A stretch of DNA of 64,000 nucleotides from Saccharospirillum sp. MSK14-1 (GTDB taxonomy: Bacteria; Pseudomonadota; Gammaproteobacteria; Pseudomonadales; Natronospirillaceae), in contig NZ_MIES01000026.1 in assembly GCF_003054965.1 (NCBI RefSeq), positions 868,001 through 932,000 of the forward strand, read 5' to 3'. Below the pieces are notes generated by a model. The model did no database searches, was not told where the DNA came from, and saw only the letters and a program-made list of their open reading frames with translations. This document shows positions 1 through 7,473 of this stretch, piece after piece. The stretch's first letter is position 1. Every line of letters begins with the position of its first letter. Made by a program: the position numbers and the translations under genes.

Positions 1-880
1 CCGTGCGCACGCGCAGGATCATATCGAGCAGGTCGTCGCTGTGTTCGATGTCGAGGTGACGGTTCGGGCTGATGGAATCTTCGCCTTCGGGAATGCCGCG
101 GGCGCGGGCGATTTCTTCGGTGACTTTCTCGCCGGGCAGGATGCCGCCTTTGCCCGGTTTGGCGCCCTGGCTGAGCTTGATTTCAAACATTCGCACCGTG
201 TCGTGAGCGGCCACCTCGCGCAATTTTTCATCGCTGAGATTGCCGTTTTTATCGCGCACGCCGTATTTGGCGGTGCCAATCTGAAACACCAGATCGCAGC
301 CGCCTTCCAGATGGAACCGCGATAAAGCGCCTTCGCCGGTGTTCATCCAGCAACCGGCCTTGGCGGCTCCAAATGACAAAGCCCGCACCGCCGGTTCCGA
401 GAGCGCGCCATAACTCATGCCGGAAATATTGAAGAAAGATCTGGGCTGGTAAGGCTGTTGGGCGTCGGGGCCGATGGTAATCGGCAGTGGGTGATCGGCG
501 CTGTCTTCCAGGGTTGGGAAGGCGTCGTTCATAAAGAATACCGAGCCGATGGGTTCTAGCGAGCGGGTGGACCCAAAGGCGATGGTGTTGTCGAGATTCT
601 TGGCTGCACGATACACCCAGGAGCGTTCGGCGCGATTGAACGGCAGTTCTTCACGGTCCATGGCGAAGAAGTACTGGCGGAAGAATTCACCCAGGTGTTC
701 GAACAAATAGCGAAAGCGACCGAGGATGGGGTAGTTACGGCGAATGGTGTGAGTTTGCTGACGCCGGTCACGGATGTAGAGGACGATTAAAATCAGACTT
801 AACACAACGATCGCCGCGACGATCAATAGGCCCGCTATGGCCAATAAGGTCAGGCCTAACTGGGTATAGGAACTGCTCAT
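1..880 (-). CDS. FMN-binding glutamate synthase-like membrane protein (partial)
   Basis: About 293 N-terminal codons are present; the 3' end lies beyond the window. The start is the ATG at 880, preceded by a GAGGAG-type ribosome site. Residues about 8-36 form one hydrophobic transmembrane segment ending in a basic stretch (YIRDRRQ). A glutamate-synthase FMN-domain sequence follows, with SGMSYGALSEPAVRALSFGA, NTGEGALS and KPGKGGILPG. Proteins of this stand-alone GltB-domain family lack the glutaminase domain and FeS subunit partner, and their substrate is mostly unproven. No gltD-like partner is visible here. The family call is firm; a role in glutamate synthesis is not. Confidence 0.85.
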   Translation of the reverse strand, partial: MSSSYTQLGLTLLAIAGLLIVAAIVVLSLILIVLYIRDRRQQTHTIRRNYPILGRFRYLFEHLGEFFRQYFFAMDREELPFNRAERSWVYRAAKNLDNTIAFGSTRSLEPIGSVFFMNDAFPTLEDSADHPLPITIGPDAQQPYQPRSFFNISGMSYGALSEPAVRALSFGAAKAGCWMNTGEGALSRFHLEGGCDLVFQIGTAKYGVRDKNGNLSDEKLREVAAHDTVRMFEIKLSQGAKPGKGGILPGEKVTEEIARARGIPEGEDSISPNRHLDIEHSDDLLDMILRVRT

Positions 881-1046
881 CCAGACTCTCCTCGGACTTG
901 AAGCCGACAGCCTAGCAAAAATGGCGGCAGGCGGCGCCGTTAAAACCGGCGAGGTCGATGTGTGGTCTGAGTCATCCGGATAATTGACCTGAGCGTAACT
1001 GACCTTATTAACTAAGGTCTGATCCGCCATTGCCAATGGAAACCTC

Positions 1047-1940
1047 ATGACATTGCATTCGCCTGTGCGCAGCGTACAGCTGCCGCCTCTGCTCGAACCC
1101 GAACCGTTGCTCGACAGCCAGAGCGCGGGTGAGCAACTGGCTCGATTCCTTGAACGCCATCCGCGAACGCTGGTGTTGACCGGCGCCGGTGTGAGTACCG
1201 ATTCGGGCATTCCCGATTACCGCGATGACCAGGGTGGCTGGAAGCGTAAGCCGCCGGTGCAGCATCAAATTTTCATGAGCGATGAGGCCATGCGCCAGCG
1301 GTATTGGGGACGCAGCCTGATTGGCTGGCCGGTGATGAGCCAGGCGCGACCCAATCCGGCGCATCGTTATTTGGCCGAGCTGGAAGGGCGAGGTTTTCTG
1401 ACCGGTTTGGTGACCCAGAATGTGGATGGCCTGCATCAGCAGGCGGGTAGTCAGAATGTGATTGATCTGCACGGCCGTGCCGACGCGGTGATTTGCATGA
1501 ACTGCGGTTATCAGTGTTCGCGCACCGAGGTGCATGACCGCTGCCATGAGCTGAACCCGGCGTTTCATCACTACCGTGCTCAGGCCGCGCCCGATGGCGA
1601 TGCTGACCTGGAAGTTGATTTCAGCCAGTTTGAAGTCGCCGCCTGCCCGCACTGCGAGGGTGTGTTAAAGCCGGATGTGGTGTTCTTTGGCGATAACGTG
1701 CCGCGTGAGCGCGTGGATCAAGTGTTTGCGCAGTTGGCGCAGTCGGATGCGTTGCTGGTGGTGGGTTCGTCGGTGATGGTGTACTCGGGCTTCCGCTTTT
1801 GTCGCCAGGCGCATAAAGCCGGACAGTCGTTGGCGGTGTTGAATCTGGGGCGTACCCGAGCCGATCCGTTGGTGGATTTAAAACTGAACACGCGCATTGC
1901 CGAGGCGTTGTCGGTTGCGGTTGAGCAGTTGTCGTTTTGA
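1047..1940 (+). CDS. Sir2-family NAD-dependent protein deacylase (class II sirtuin)
   Basis: A 297-aa cytosolic sirtuin that would remove acyl groups from protein lysines using NAD+. The Rossmann motif GAGVSTDSGIPDYRD begins near residue 46. TQNVDGLH follows, then the catalytic His142 in DLHG, a four-Cys zinc site (C150/C153 and C200/C203) and VVGSSVMVYSG near the C-terminus. The ESGIPDYR-like form and the late LKPDVVFFGDNVP block fit class II (SIRT4-like) rather than CobB. It stands alone between divergently and convergently arranged genes. The start is the ATG directly after AACCTC, without a strong ribosome site. Confidence 0.93.
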   Translation: MTLHSPVRSVQLPPLLEPEPLLDSQSAGEQLARFLERHPRTLVLTGAGVSTDSGIPDYRDDQGGWKRKPPVQHQIFMSDEAMRQRYWGRSLIGWPVMSQARPNPAHRYLAELEGRGFLTGLVTQNVDGLHQQAGSQNVIDLHGRADAVICMNCGYQCSRTEVHDRCHELNPAFHHYRAQAAPDGDADLEVDFSQFEVAACPHCEGVLKPDVVFFGDNVPRERVDQVFAQLAQSDALLVVGSSVMVYSGFRFCRQAHKAGQSLAVLNLGRTRADPLVDLKLNTRIAEALSVAVEQLSF

Positions 1941-1950
1941 ATGGTCAAAA

Positions 1951-1980
1951 AAATCCCGGAACGATGAGAGCGTTCCGGGA
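1951..1980 (-). terminator. Intrinsic terminator for the coiled-coil gene
   Basis: A perfect 10-bp stem (TCCCGGAACG / CGTTCCGGGA, loop of 7) at 1954-1980 is followed on the minus strand by a run of seven U (the A-run 1947-1953). It ends the minus-strand coiled-coil gene and may also stop sirtuin transcripts from the other side. Confidence 0.85.
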
Positions 1981-2035
1981 CAGGGTGGCCGCTGCTGCGG
2001 CCAGGGGATGGCAGACGGTGTGTTGATCCCTAGGA

Positions 2036-2383
2036 TCAGGCCGCGTCGCTGTCGGCGTTCGGGACCGCTTTTAAGGTGCTGGCTTCCACGTCACCGGCGG
2101 CGGCTTTGGCAGCCACTTCGCGAGCAGCTTCCAACTGAGTACGCAACTCTGCTTCTTCGGCTTTCAGGTTTTCGGCCTTGACCTGATCTTTCTCCACCAG
2201 TTTGAGCAGTTCGATGGCGTCGCCAATGCGATCGGCCTGGATGTGTTCGACCGCTTCGGTTTTGCGCTCTTCGATGGCTTCGACTTCAAGCAGTTTTTCC
2301 AGGATTTTGTCGAGCTTGTTGTTCAGTTTCTGGATGTCTTTGCCGGCGTTTTCCAAGGTCTTTCCTATCAGTTGATAATCCAC
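2036..2383 (-). CDS. Small coiled-coil protein under LexA control, function unknown
   Basis: A predicted 115-aa soluble protein. I chose the GTG at 2383 (reading VDYQLIGKTLENAG) because GGGAG lies just upstream and the coding character starts there. The same frame stays open upstream to 2602, but that part crosses the promoter and LexA box and looks like random sequence. Residues about 8-45 (KLNNKLDKILEKLLEVEAIE) and 60-95 show heptad-like Leu/Ile/Glu/Lys spacing typical of coiled coils. The tail is Ala/Asp rich. No signal peptide, membrane segment or catalytic motif is visible and I do not recognise the family. It is monocistronic, with its own terminator and an SOS box 58 nt upstream of the start. 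Confidence 0.75.
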   Translation of the reverse strand: MDYQLIGKTLENAGKDIQKLNNKLDKILEKLLEVEAIEERKTEAVEHIQADRIGDAIELLKLVEKDQVKAENLKAEEAELRTQLEAAREVAAKAAAGDVEASTLKAVPNADSDAA

Positions 2384-2440
2384 GTTCCAACTCCCGGATG
2401 GAGGCAGCCAGTGAAAGGGCTGCCCTTGGTTCGATATTCG

Positions 2441-2462
2441 ATACTGGATATTAATACAGTAT
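2441..2462 (-). promoter_or_regulatory. LexA (SOS) box over the promoter of the coiled-coil gene
   Basis: The element is CTG-N10-CAG (CTG 2444-2446, CAG 2457-2459) with palindromic flanks ATACTG/CAGTAT and an AT-only core after the first G. It matches the enterobacterial/pseudomonad LexA consensus closely. On the minus strand it overlaps a plausible -10 (TAATAT) that sits 17 nt from a TTGCTG -35, the usual arrangement for repression. The gene start is 58 nt downstream. Confidence 0.8.
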
Positions 2463-2846
2463 TTTGGCATCAGCAACCCCGACTGAGACTGCCTGTTTTT
2501 GGTGCGTCTTAGCGGGGTATTTGCTGTCAGGCGGGGCAGTGTATCGGAAGCGAATGTCCGGTGCGCTGGATATTTCGCGGCGTTGTTCGCTGGCACGAGC
2601 ATTGCTGTGATCTCGCCAACATTGAGTAGAAGCGGTCAGGTTGGATGAAACCCGGGCATTGCTCGCTGTCGGATGGTCAGTCGAAAAGGCGGATCGGACG
2701 GACAGGGTGGCTGCCGGGCGCTGATGCTGACGACATGCTCATACCTTCCCTCTGTTTTCCTCGTTCAAGGCTGGCTCAATGATTTTGGGGCAGAAGCGGC
2801 AGACCGCTGTGTCAGGCATTGCTCCTTGGAATGATGGAGAACCCCT
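2463..2846. other. Non-coding stretch upstream of the oxygenase gene
   Basis: About 380 nt between the LexA box and the next plus-strand gene. I see no convincing coding frame, tRNA or riboswitch. A short hairpin (AGCGG/CCGCT) lies near 2798-2811. The promoter of the downstream oxygenase must lie here but no clear -35/-10 pair stands out. Confidence 0.4.
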
Positions 2847-3830
2847 ATGAATACATCGGATTACACCCTCGAAGAACTGCGTTTTGAGTCGACCCTCGGT
2901 GGCGAAGGCGTGGAGACAAACGATCGTACGGTTCCGCTCATCGACCTGAGTGATTTCGATAACCGCCGCGATGCGATTGTCGATGCCTTGTGGGCCGCGG
3001 CGACTGAAGTGGGTTTCTTTCAGTTAACGGGTCACGGCTTGGCGCAGCAGGACATTGATAACGCCTTTGCGCTGTCGGAGCGGTTTTTTGCGTTGCCGGA
3101 GCCAGAAAAAGCTGGCTGCGCGTTGAAGTCGGGCTTGAATGCAGGCTGGGAGTTCCGTACCCAGAAAAGACCTTCGACGGGCACACTGGACCAGAAAGAG
3201 TCGTATCAGATGACCCGGCCGCATATGGACGGCATTTGGCCTGCGTCATTGCCGGAGTTCCAACCGCAATTGTTGGCGTTTGAACGTGCATGTTGGGCGT
3301 TGGGCATGAAGGTGCTCGGTTGTTTTGCGCAACGGCTGGGGTTTGCGGCGGACTTCTTTACTGAGGCACACGACTGGGCACAACCGGATTATCAAAGCAC
3401 CCTGCGTCTGCTGCATTACTTGCCGCTGGATAACGCGGAAACCGGGCCGGGCATTTGGCGAGCCGGCGCTCATACGGACTTTGATTGTCTGACCATGGTG
3501 TTTCAACGAACGGGTCAGGGCGGGTTGCAGTTGTGTCCGGGTAAAGATGCTCAGGGACAGCAAGCCTGGACCAGTGTTCCGGCGCGCGATGGCATCATCA
3601 CCTGCAATATAGGCGACATGCTGATGCGCTGGAGTGACGACCAATTGAAGTCAACGCTGCATCGGGTGCGAATGCCGCGTGCGGACGAAGACCGCGGTGC
3701 GCGCTACAGCATGGCGTTCTTCTGCCAGGCCAACCGGAATGTGATGATTGAAGGTCCGCAGGGAAAGTATCCGCCGATCAGCGCGGCGGATTATCTGCAG
3801 CAACGCATCGCCGCAAACTTTAAGCCTTGA
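2847..3830 (+). CDS. 2-oxoglutarate/Fe(II)-dependent oxygenase, isopenicillin-N-synthase fold
   Basis: A 327-aa enzyme of the IPNS/flavanone-hydroxylase type. The iron facial triad is visible as His209-Thr-Asp211 in GAHTDFDCLT and His272 in TLHRVRMP. The 2-oxoglutarate-binding Arg-x-Ser is R286-Y-S. The N-terminal DIOX_N-like part has VPLIDLSDF and FFQLTGHG. The start ATG follows ATGGAGAACCCCT. It is monocistronic and no biosynthetic neighbours reveal its substrate. Bacterial members of this family hydroxylate, desaturate or cyclise very different molecules, so the reaction stays open. Confidence 0.9.
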   Translation: MNTSDYTLEELRFESTLGGEGVETNDRTVPLIDLSDFDNRRDAIVDALWAAATEVGFFQLTGHGLAQQDIDNAFALSERFFALPEPEKAGCALKSGLNAGWEFRTQKRPSTGTLDQKESYQMTRPHMDGIWPASLPEFQPQLLAFERACWALGMKVLGCFAQRLGFAADFFTEAHDWAQPDYQSTLRLLHYLPLDNAETGPGIWRAGAHTDFDCLTMVFQRTGQGGLQLCPGKDAQGQQAWTSVPARDGIITCNIGDMLMRWSDDQLKSTLHRVRMPRADEDRGARYSMAFFCQANRNVMIEGPQGKYPPISAADYLQQRIAANFKP

Positions 3831-3835
3831 GGCGT

Positions 3836-3873
3836 CAATCACCCGCAGCGAGGAAAGTTGCTGCGGGTGATTG
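3836..3873. terminator. Strong hairpin between convergent genes
   Basis: A perfect 14-bp stem (CAATCACCCGCAGC / GCTGCGGGTGATTG, loop of 10) sits between the convergent oxygenase and SDR genes. No U-run follows on either side, so it may act as a bidirectional transcript end or as an mRNA 3' stabiliser. Confidence 0.6.
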
Positions 3874-3879
3874 CTGTAC

Positions 3880-4692
3880 TCACACCAAGCCCAGTTCGAC
3901 GCGGCGCCTGGCAGCTTTGCCCAGCATTCGGGCGTTAACGGCTCGCATCAGAGATGCTGGCAACACTGCGGACAAGACGCGGAAGAGACGACCGGTGAGC
4001 ACCGAAGAACGGTTCTTCCGCAGCGCGACCAGCGCTTCATCAACGCACCGTTCAACGCTCATTGGTGCCATGGGCATGTTGTCTTTGGAAAAGCCGAAGG
4101 CTTCGATGATGGGCGTGTCGGTTGGGCTGGGTAACAGAACGCTGACGTGCACGCCCTGACTTTTTAACTCCCAATTCAATGCCCGACCCAGCATCAGCAA
4201 ATAGGCTTTGGTGCCGGATTCGTTGGCCATGAATGGCAAGCCCAGGTCGGCGCCCATGGCTGAAACCAGTTCGATGCCGCCGCGCCCGCGTTCGATGAGG
4301 CGTTCGGCAAAGTGACGCGTTAATACCAGTTGAGCGCTGATATTGACCTGAATGACAGCGCTTTGTTTGCTGGGCGTCTCATCGAGAAAAGCCGCCGGTG
4401 AGCCTGCGCCTGCGGAACTGACAAAGAGGCCAACATCCAGATCTGCTGTGGCTTCGCGGACGGTGGTGAGGCTGTCGGCGTTTGCCAGATCGGCGGTGAT
4501 GACGCGGAATTCGACGCCGTATTCGCGTTGCAGTTTCAGGCCCAGCTGGTTCAACAGCTCCGTGCGGCGCGCTACCAGGGCGACGTTAATGCCGTTGGCG
4601 GCCAGTTGGCGGGCAAATTCGAGCCCAATGCCTGACGACGCGCCGGTGATGACGGCCCAGGGGCCAAAGAAGTGAGGGTCAATCTTTTTCAT
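3880..4692 (-). CDS. Short-chain dehydrogenase/reductase-fold protein lacking catalytic Ser and Tyr
   Basis: A 270-aa classical SDR fold. The cofactor motif TGASSGIG is at about residues 16-23, followed by the ALVARR turn that favours NADP. The structural Asn is kept (NISAQL). Aligning PFMANESGTK with the family pattern PYMAVYxATK puts Glu158 where the catalytic Tyr should be and keeps Lys162. Counting back 13 residues puts Ala145 where the catalytic Ser should be (VSAMGA, with Ser144 one place early). A standard hydride-transfer reaction is therefore unlikely. AAGGAG precedes the ATG. A TetR operator sits 11-32 nt upstream, so the tetR-type gene just upstream on the same strand probably controls it. 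Confidence 0.88.
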   Translation of the reverse strand: MKKIDPHFFGPWAVITGASSGIGLEFARQLAANGINVALVARRTELLNQLGLKLQREYGVEFRVITADLANADSLTTVREATADLDVGLFVSSAGAGSPAAFLDETPSKQSAVIQVNISAQLVLTRHFAERLIERGRGGIELVSAMGADLGLPFMANESGTKAYLLMLGRALNWELKSQGVHVSVLLPSPTDTPIIEAFGFSKDNMPMAPMSVERCVDEALVALRKNRSSVLTGRLFRVLSAVLPASLMRAVNARMLGKAARRRVELGLV

Positions 4693-4702
4693 GTCAGCTC
4701 CT

Positions 4703-4724
4703 TTTCAGAATGACTGTTCTGAAA
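4703..4724 (-). promoter_or_regulatory. TetR-type operator upstream of the SDR gene
   Basis: An inverted repeat TTTCAGAA-N6-TTCTGAAA with spacer TGACTG. It is identical over 22 bp to the copy at 5333-5354 upstream of the regulator gene. Its place just ahead of the SDR ribosome site suggests repression of initiation. Confidence 0.85.
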
Positions 4725-4744
4725 TGCTCAAAAAAACGGATGGA

Positions 4745-5323
4745 TTAGGGCAGCAATTCGATCGAGGTCTCCACGAAACGGCGGATATGCTCTTCAGAAA
4801 AGCCCGCTTTGGAACACAGCAGGTAACCCATGGCGACGCCCACTAAATAGTCGGCGAGCTCGGGAACCCGGGGTAGAACATCGGTGCGTTGGGCGTAAGC
4901 GCCCGTCAGTGCGTTTTCAAAGGCCGCGCGCATTCGTTCAAAGTGGGTGCTGATGCGTTCGGCAATTTGCTCATGCGGTTTAACCAGCTCGATGGAGGCA
5001 TTGCCAATCAGGCAACCCAGTCGTTTGTCGTGGCTGGGGATGGTTTCGGTGAGGATGTCGAAATAGCGTTCGATCGATTCCATTCCCGCCCCGTCACGCT
5101 CCATGGGCCCGAGCATAAAGGTGATGTTTTTACGGGAGTAATGATCCATCACCTGGGCAAAGAGATGATGCTTTTCGCCGAAGGCCGAATACAGGCCGTA
5201 GCGGCTGACGCCGCTGGCATGAACAATGTCGCCAATGGAGGTAGCGCTGTAACCGGATTTCCAGAACACCGGCAGAGCTTGCTCCAGTACGTCGGTTTCG
5301 TTGAATTCGCGTTGTCTTGGCAT
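4745..5323 (-). CDS. TetR/AcrR-family transcriptional regulator
   Basis: A 192-aa repressor starting at the ATG at 5323 (MPRQREFNETDVLEQA). A longer frame reaches 5359 but would run through the operator. The N-terminal helix-turn-helix is SIGDIVHASGVSRYGLYSAFGEK in the usual place (about residues 29-51). The remaining two thirds is a helical ligand domain ending in an LLP tail. The pattern FxKxGYxxTSI is close to TetR proteins that answer electrophiles or quaternary amines (NemR/YxaF-like), but the ligand cannot be read from sequence. It is probably autoregulated and also controls the SDR gene 52 nt downstream through the twin operators. Confidence 0.92.
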   Translation of the reverse strand: MPRQREFNETDVLEQALPVFWKSGYSATSIGDIVHASGVSRYGLYSAFGEKHHLFAQVMDHYSRKNITFMLGPMERDGAGMESIERYFDILTETIPSHDKRLGCLIGNASIELVKPHEQIAERISTHFERMRAAFENALTGAYAQRTDVLPRVPELADYLVGVAMGYLLCSKAGFSEEHIRRFVETSIELLP

Positions 5324-5332
5324 CTGCTTTGA

Positions 5333-5354
5333 TTTCAGAATGACTGTTCTGAAA
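5333..5354 (-). promoter_or_regulatory. TetR-type operator upstream of its own gene
   Basis: Same 22-bp inverted repeat (TTTCAGAA-N6-TTCTGAAA, spacer TGACTG) as at 4703-4724, here 10 nt upstream of the TetR start codon. Exact duplication ahead of two adjacent genes supports autoregulation plus control of the SDR gene. Confidence 0.85.
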
Positions 5355-5489
5355 TGCAAGTTAGTCCTGCTTCAAAAGAATGTCCAGCGTTTTGTTGTCC
5401 GTTGTTATCGCCTCGCAACACAGCGTTCGCCTTGCTTTCATGACGCGCCGGGTAGGGTTCAGTAAGGTAGCCGCCATTGGAATGATGAA

Positions 5490-6368
5490 GTGGTTGGGGG
5501 TGTTGTGTTGTCGTTATCGGTTGCGATGGTGTTGGTATTGGCGGCGGTGATGTTGCTGTCGGGCGGCATAAAAGGGCTGTCCGGTTTTGGCATGCCCATG
5601 GTGTCGATTCCGGTATCGACGCTGGTGCTGGGGGCATCCATTCCTCAGGCTATGGGCTGGGTATTGGTGTCGGTGTTTGTGACCAATACGGTGCAACTGA
5701 TTCAGCATTGGTCGAGCCGCGCGGTGTTGCGCCGGGTTTGGCCGTTGGTGTTGGGTATGAGTGCCGCCCTGGCGGTGTCGGTGCAATTGTTGGCGGCATT
5801 GAGCGGTAACGTGTTGTCGATTCTGGTGGGCGCGATGATGCTGGTATCGGTGGCTTCTCAATTGACCAAGCCCGTTCAGGTTCCGCGGCATTGGCAGCCT
5901 TGGACCTTGGGCATCAGCGGAGTGATCAGTGGTGCGCTGGGTGGCGTCACCTCCTTCTTTGGGTTCCCGGCGTTGCAGACGTTGGTGGCCTGCGGACTGG
6001 AAAAAGACGACTTTGTGTTTTCGGTGAGCCTGAGTTTCCTGCTTGGCGGACTTATTCTGGCCATTGGACTGGGCGGTCAGGGGCTGGTGAGTGGTCAGGA
6101 TGCGATTGTATCGGTGTTGATGGTGGTGCCTGCGCTGGTCGGTTTGAACTTGGGGCGCCGGTTGCGGCATCGAATTTCATTGGAAACTTTCCGCCGCCTG
6201 ATCTTTGTACTGATCCTGATAACCGGGTTGTCGATGGTCGTGAATGGCGTGGTGCGATTGTCATCAGTCGACCGGACGCAAGCGCAACAGCTTACCGCTG
6301 TCGGTGCTCAGGTAGAGCCAGCCTTCGGCCGGACTGATGGCCAGCGCCCGTATGCGTTCATCCAGTGA
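5490..6368 (+). CDS. TauE/SafE-family membrane permease
   Basis: A roughly 290-aa inner-membrane protein with about eight hydrophobic segments. It has the family signature GxGxKGLSGFGMPMVSIP near the N-terminus and a repeated GALGGVTSFFGFPALQ in the second half. The family exports sulfite, sulfoacetate or related anions, or takes up organosulfur compounds; the substrate here is unknown. The start is uncertain: GTG 5490, or GTG 5505 with GGGGG upstream. The last membrane segment ends near 6265. The final 34 codons lie antisense to the 3' end of the sugar dehydrogenase gene and have no family counterpart that I recognise. Confidence 0.87.
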   Translation: MVGGVVLSLSVAMVLVLAAVMLLSGGIKGLSGFGMPMVSIPVSTLVLGASIPQAMGWVLVSVFVTNTVQLIQHWSSRAVLRRVWPLVLGMSAALAVSVQLLAALSGNVLSILVGAMMLVSVASQLTKPVQVPRHWQPWTLGISGVISGALGGVTSFFGFPALQTLVACGLEKDDFVFSVSLSFLLGGLILAIGLGGQGLVSGQDAIVSVLMVVPALVGLNLGRRLRHRISLETFRRLIFVLILITGLSMVVNGVVRLSSVDRTQAQQLTAVGAQVEPAFGRTDGQRPYAFIQ

Positions 6369-7385
6369 TTCCAGCAAGCGTTCTTCGTCAGTGGGGTCGC
6401 CAGACTCGCTCAGAATAACCCGGTTCAGGTGACGTAATACCAAGGCTCCAGCCAGCAGGTTGCCCTCCCAGGCCGGGAAAGCGTCGCCGTGATAGACCAC
6501 CAGGCTACTGGGGGCGATGGATGGAATATAGACTTTTTCAGCGTTGCGCATGCCCGGTTGTGAGTCGTCACCGACATCGACCGGCCCCCAGTATTCCTGG
6601 CCTCGAGAGACCACCGGCCAGCCGTAGTTAGCGCCTTTGATGATCAGGTTGATTTCATCACCACCGCGTGGTCCGTGCTCAATTTCCCAAAGTCGGCCCG
6701 TTAGGGCGTCGAAGGTTAAACCCTGTGGATTGCGGTGGCCGTAGCTCCAGATTTCGTCGAGCGCTTCGTTGTTGCCAACGAAAGGGTTGTCGCTGGGCAC
6801 GGAGCCGTCCAGGTTCAGCCGCATAATGCTGCCCGCGTGATTTTGCCGATTCTGGCCATTAGGGCGTTCGCCTCGGTCCCCCACGCCAAAGAAAACATGG
6901 CCGTCACGATCAAAGGCGATGCGGCTGCCGAAGTGACGGCTGGTTGACGTGGTGGATTGAGTGATCAGTAAATCTTGCCATTGGCTCAGTTCGCTGCCGT
7001 TCAACTGGGCACGTGCGAGCGTGGTCGCTGCCTGGTCGCCGAGTGGTTTGCTGTAGGTGAAATAGAGCCAGGGTTGTTGCGCAAACCTTGGGCTGACCGC
7101 GACGTCGAGCAGGCCTCCTTGACCTTGGGCCGCGACATCAGGCAGCCCGCTCAGTGCTTGGCGTTCGCCGCTTTGGGTGTTAACGCGCCAGGCGCGGCCG
7201 TTACGGTCCGTGATAACCAGCCAGGTGTCGTCGATAAATGCCAGGCCCCAGGGGACGCCGAGATCCTCAGCGACGGACTCCACGACAAATGGCTGGCCAG
7301 CACTGCGACCTTCGAGAAGCGGCGCAGCATTTACCGCCAGTGCGGTGGCCAAAAGACTGATCAATACGAGCAAACGCGTCGGCAT
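6264..7385 (-). CDS. Periplasmic PQQ-dependent sugar dehydrogenase (Asd/YliI type)
   Basis: A 373-aa exported six-bladed beta-propeller. The signal peptide is at residues 1-20 (cut after VNA). Family motifs are VPWGLAFID, HFGSRIAFDRDGHVFFGVGD, YGHRNPQGL and the Ca/PQQ-region EHGPRGGDEINL followed by GANYGWP. The soluble aldose dehydrogenases of this family oxidise aldoses with PQQ and pass electrons to the respiratory chain. No pqq biosynthesis genes lie in the window. Its 3' end overlaps the convergent TauE gene by 105 nt. Confidence 0.9.
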   Translation of the reverse strand: MPTRLLVLISLLATALAVNAAPLLEGRSAGQPFVVESVAEDLGVPWGLAFIDDTWLVITDRNGRAWRVNTQSGERQALSGLPDVAAQGQGGLLDVAVSPRFAQQPWLYFTYSKPLGDQAATTLARAQLNGSELSQWQDLLITQSTTSTSRHFGSRIAFDRDGHVFFGVGDRGERPNGQNRQNHAGSIMRLNLDGSVPSDNPFVGNNEALDEIWSYGHRNPQGLTFDALTGRLWEIEHGPRGGDEINLIIKGANYGWPVVSRGQEYWGPVDVGDDSQPGMRNAEKVYIPSIAPSSLVVYHGDAFPAWEGNLLAGALVLRHLNRVILSESGDPTDEERLLESLDERIRALAISPAEGWLYLSTDSGKLLRLRPVD

Positions 7386-7473
7386 CTCGGAATCTCCAGC
7401 GGCAGTGCAATCTGTCGTTCACTGTGGACGGCTGACTGTCATTGCGCAAGGCAGGGCGCTTATACTGACAGCC

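Noticed and set aside
1008-1652. Long open frame on the minus strand across the sirtuin gene
   Set aside because: Antisense to a gene with full sirtuin motifs; His/Arg-rich low-complexity translation and no ribosome site.
2384-2602. N-terminal extension of the coiled-coil protein to 188 aa
   Set aside because: It would place the promoter and LexA box inside the gene and its sequence has no coiled-coil or conserved character; the GTG at 2383 has a ribosome site.
5514-6170. 218-codon minus-strand frame inside the TauE gene
   Set aside because: Gln/His/Arg-rich shadow of a membrane protein gene; no start signal.
7177-7473. 99-codon upstream extension of the NSS-like transporter
   Set aside because: Antisense to the sugar dehydrogenase 5' end; hydrophilic and unlike transporters, while ATG 7474 fits the family start.
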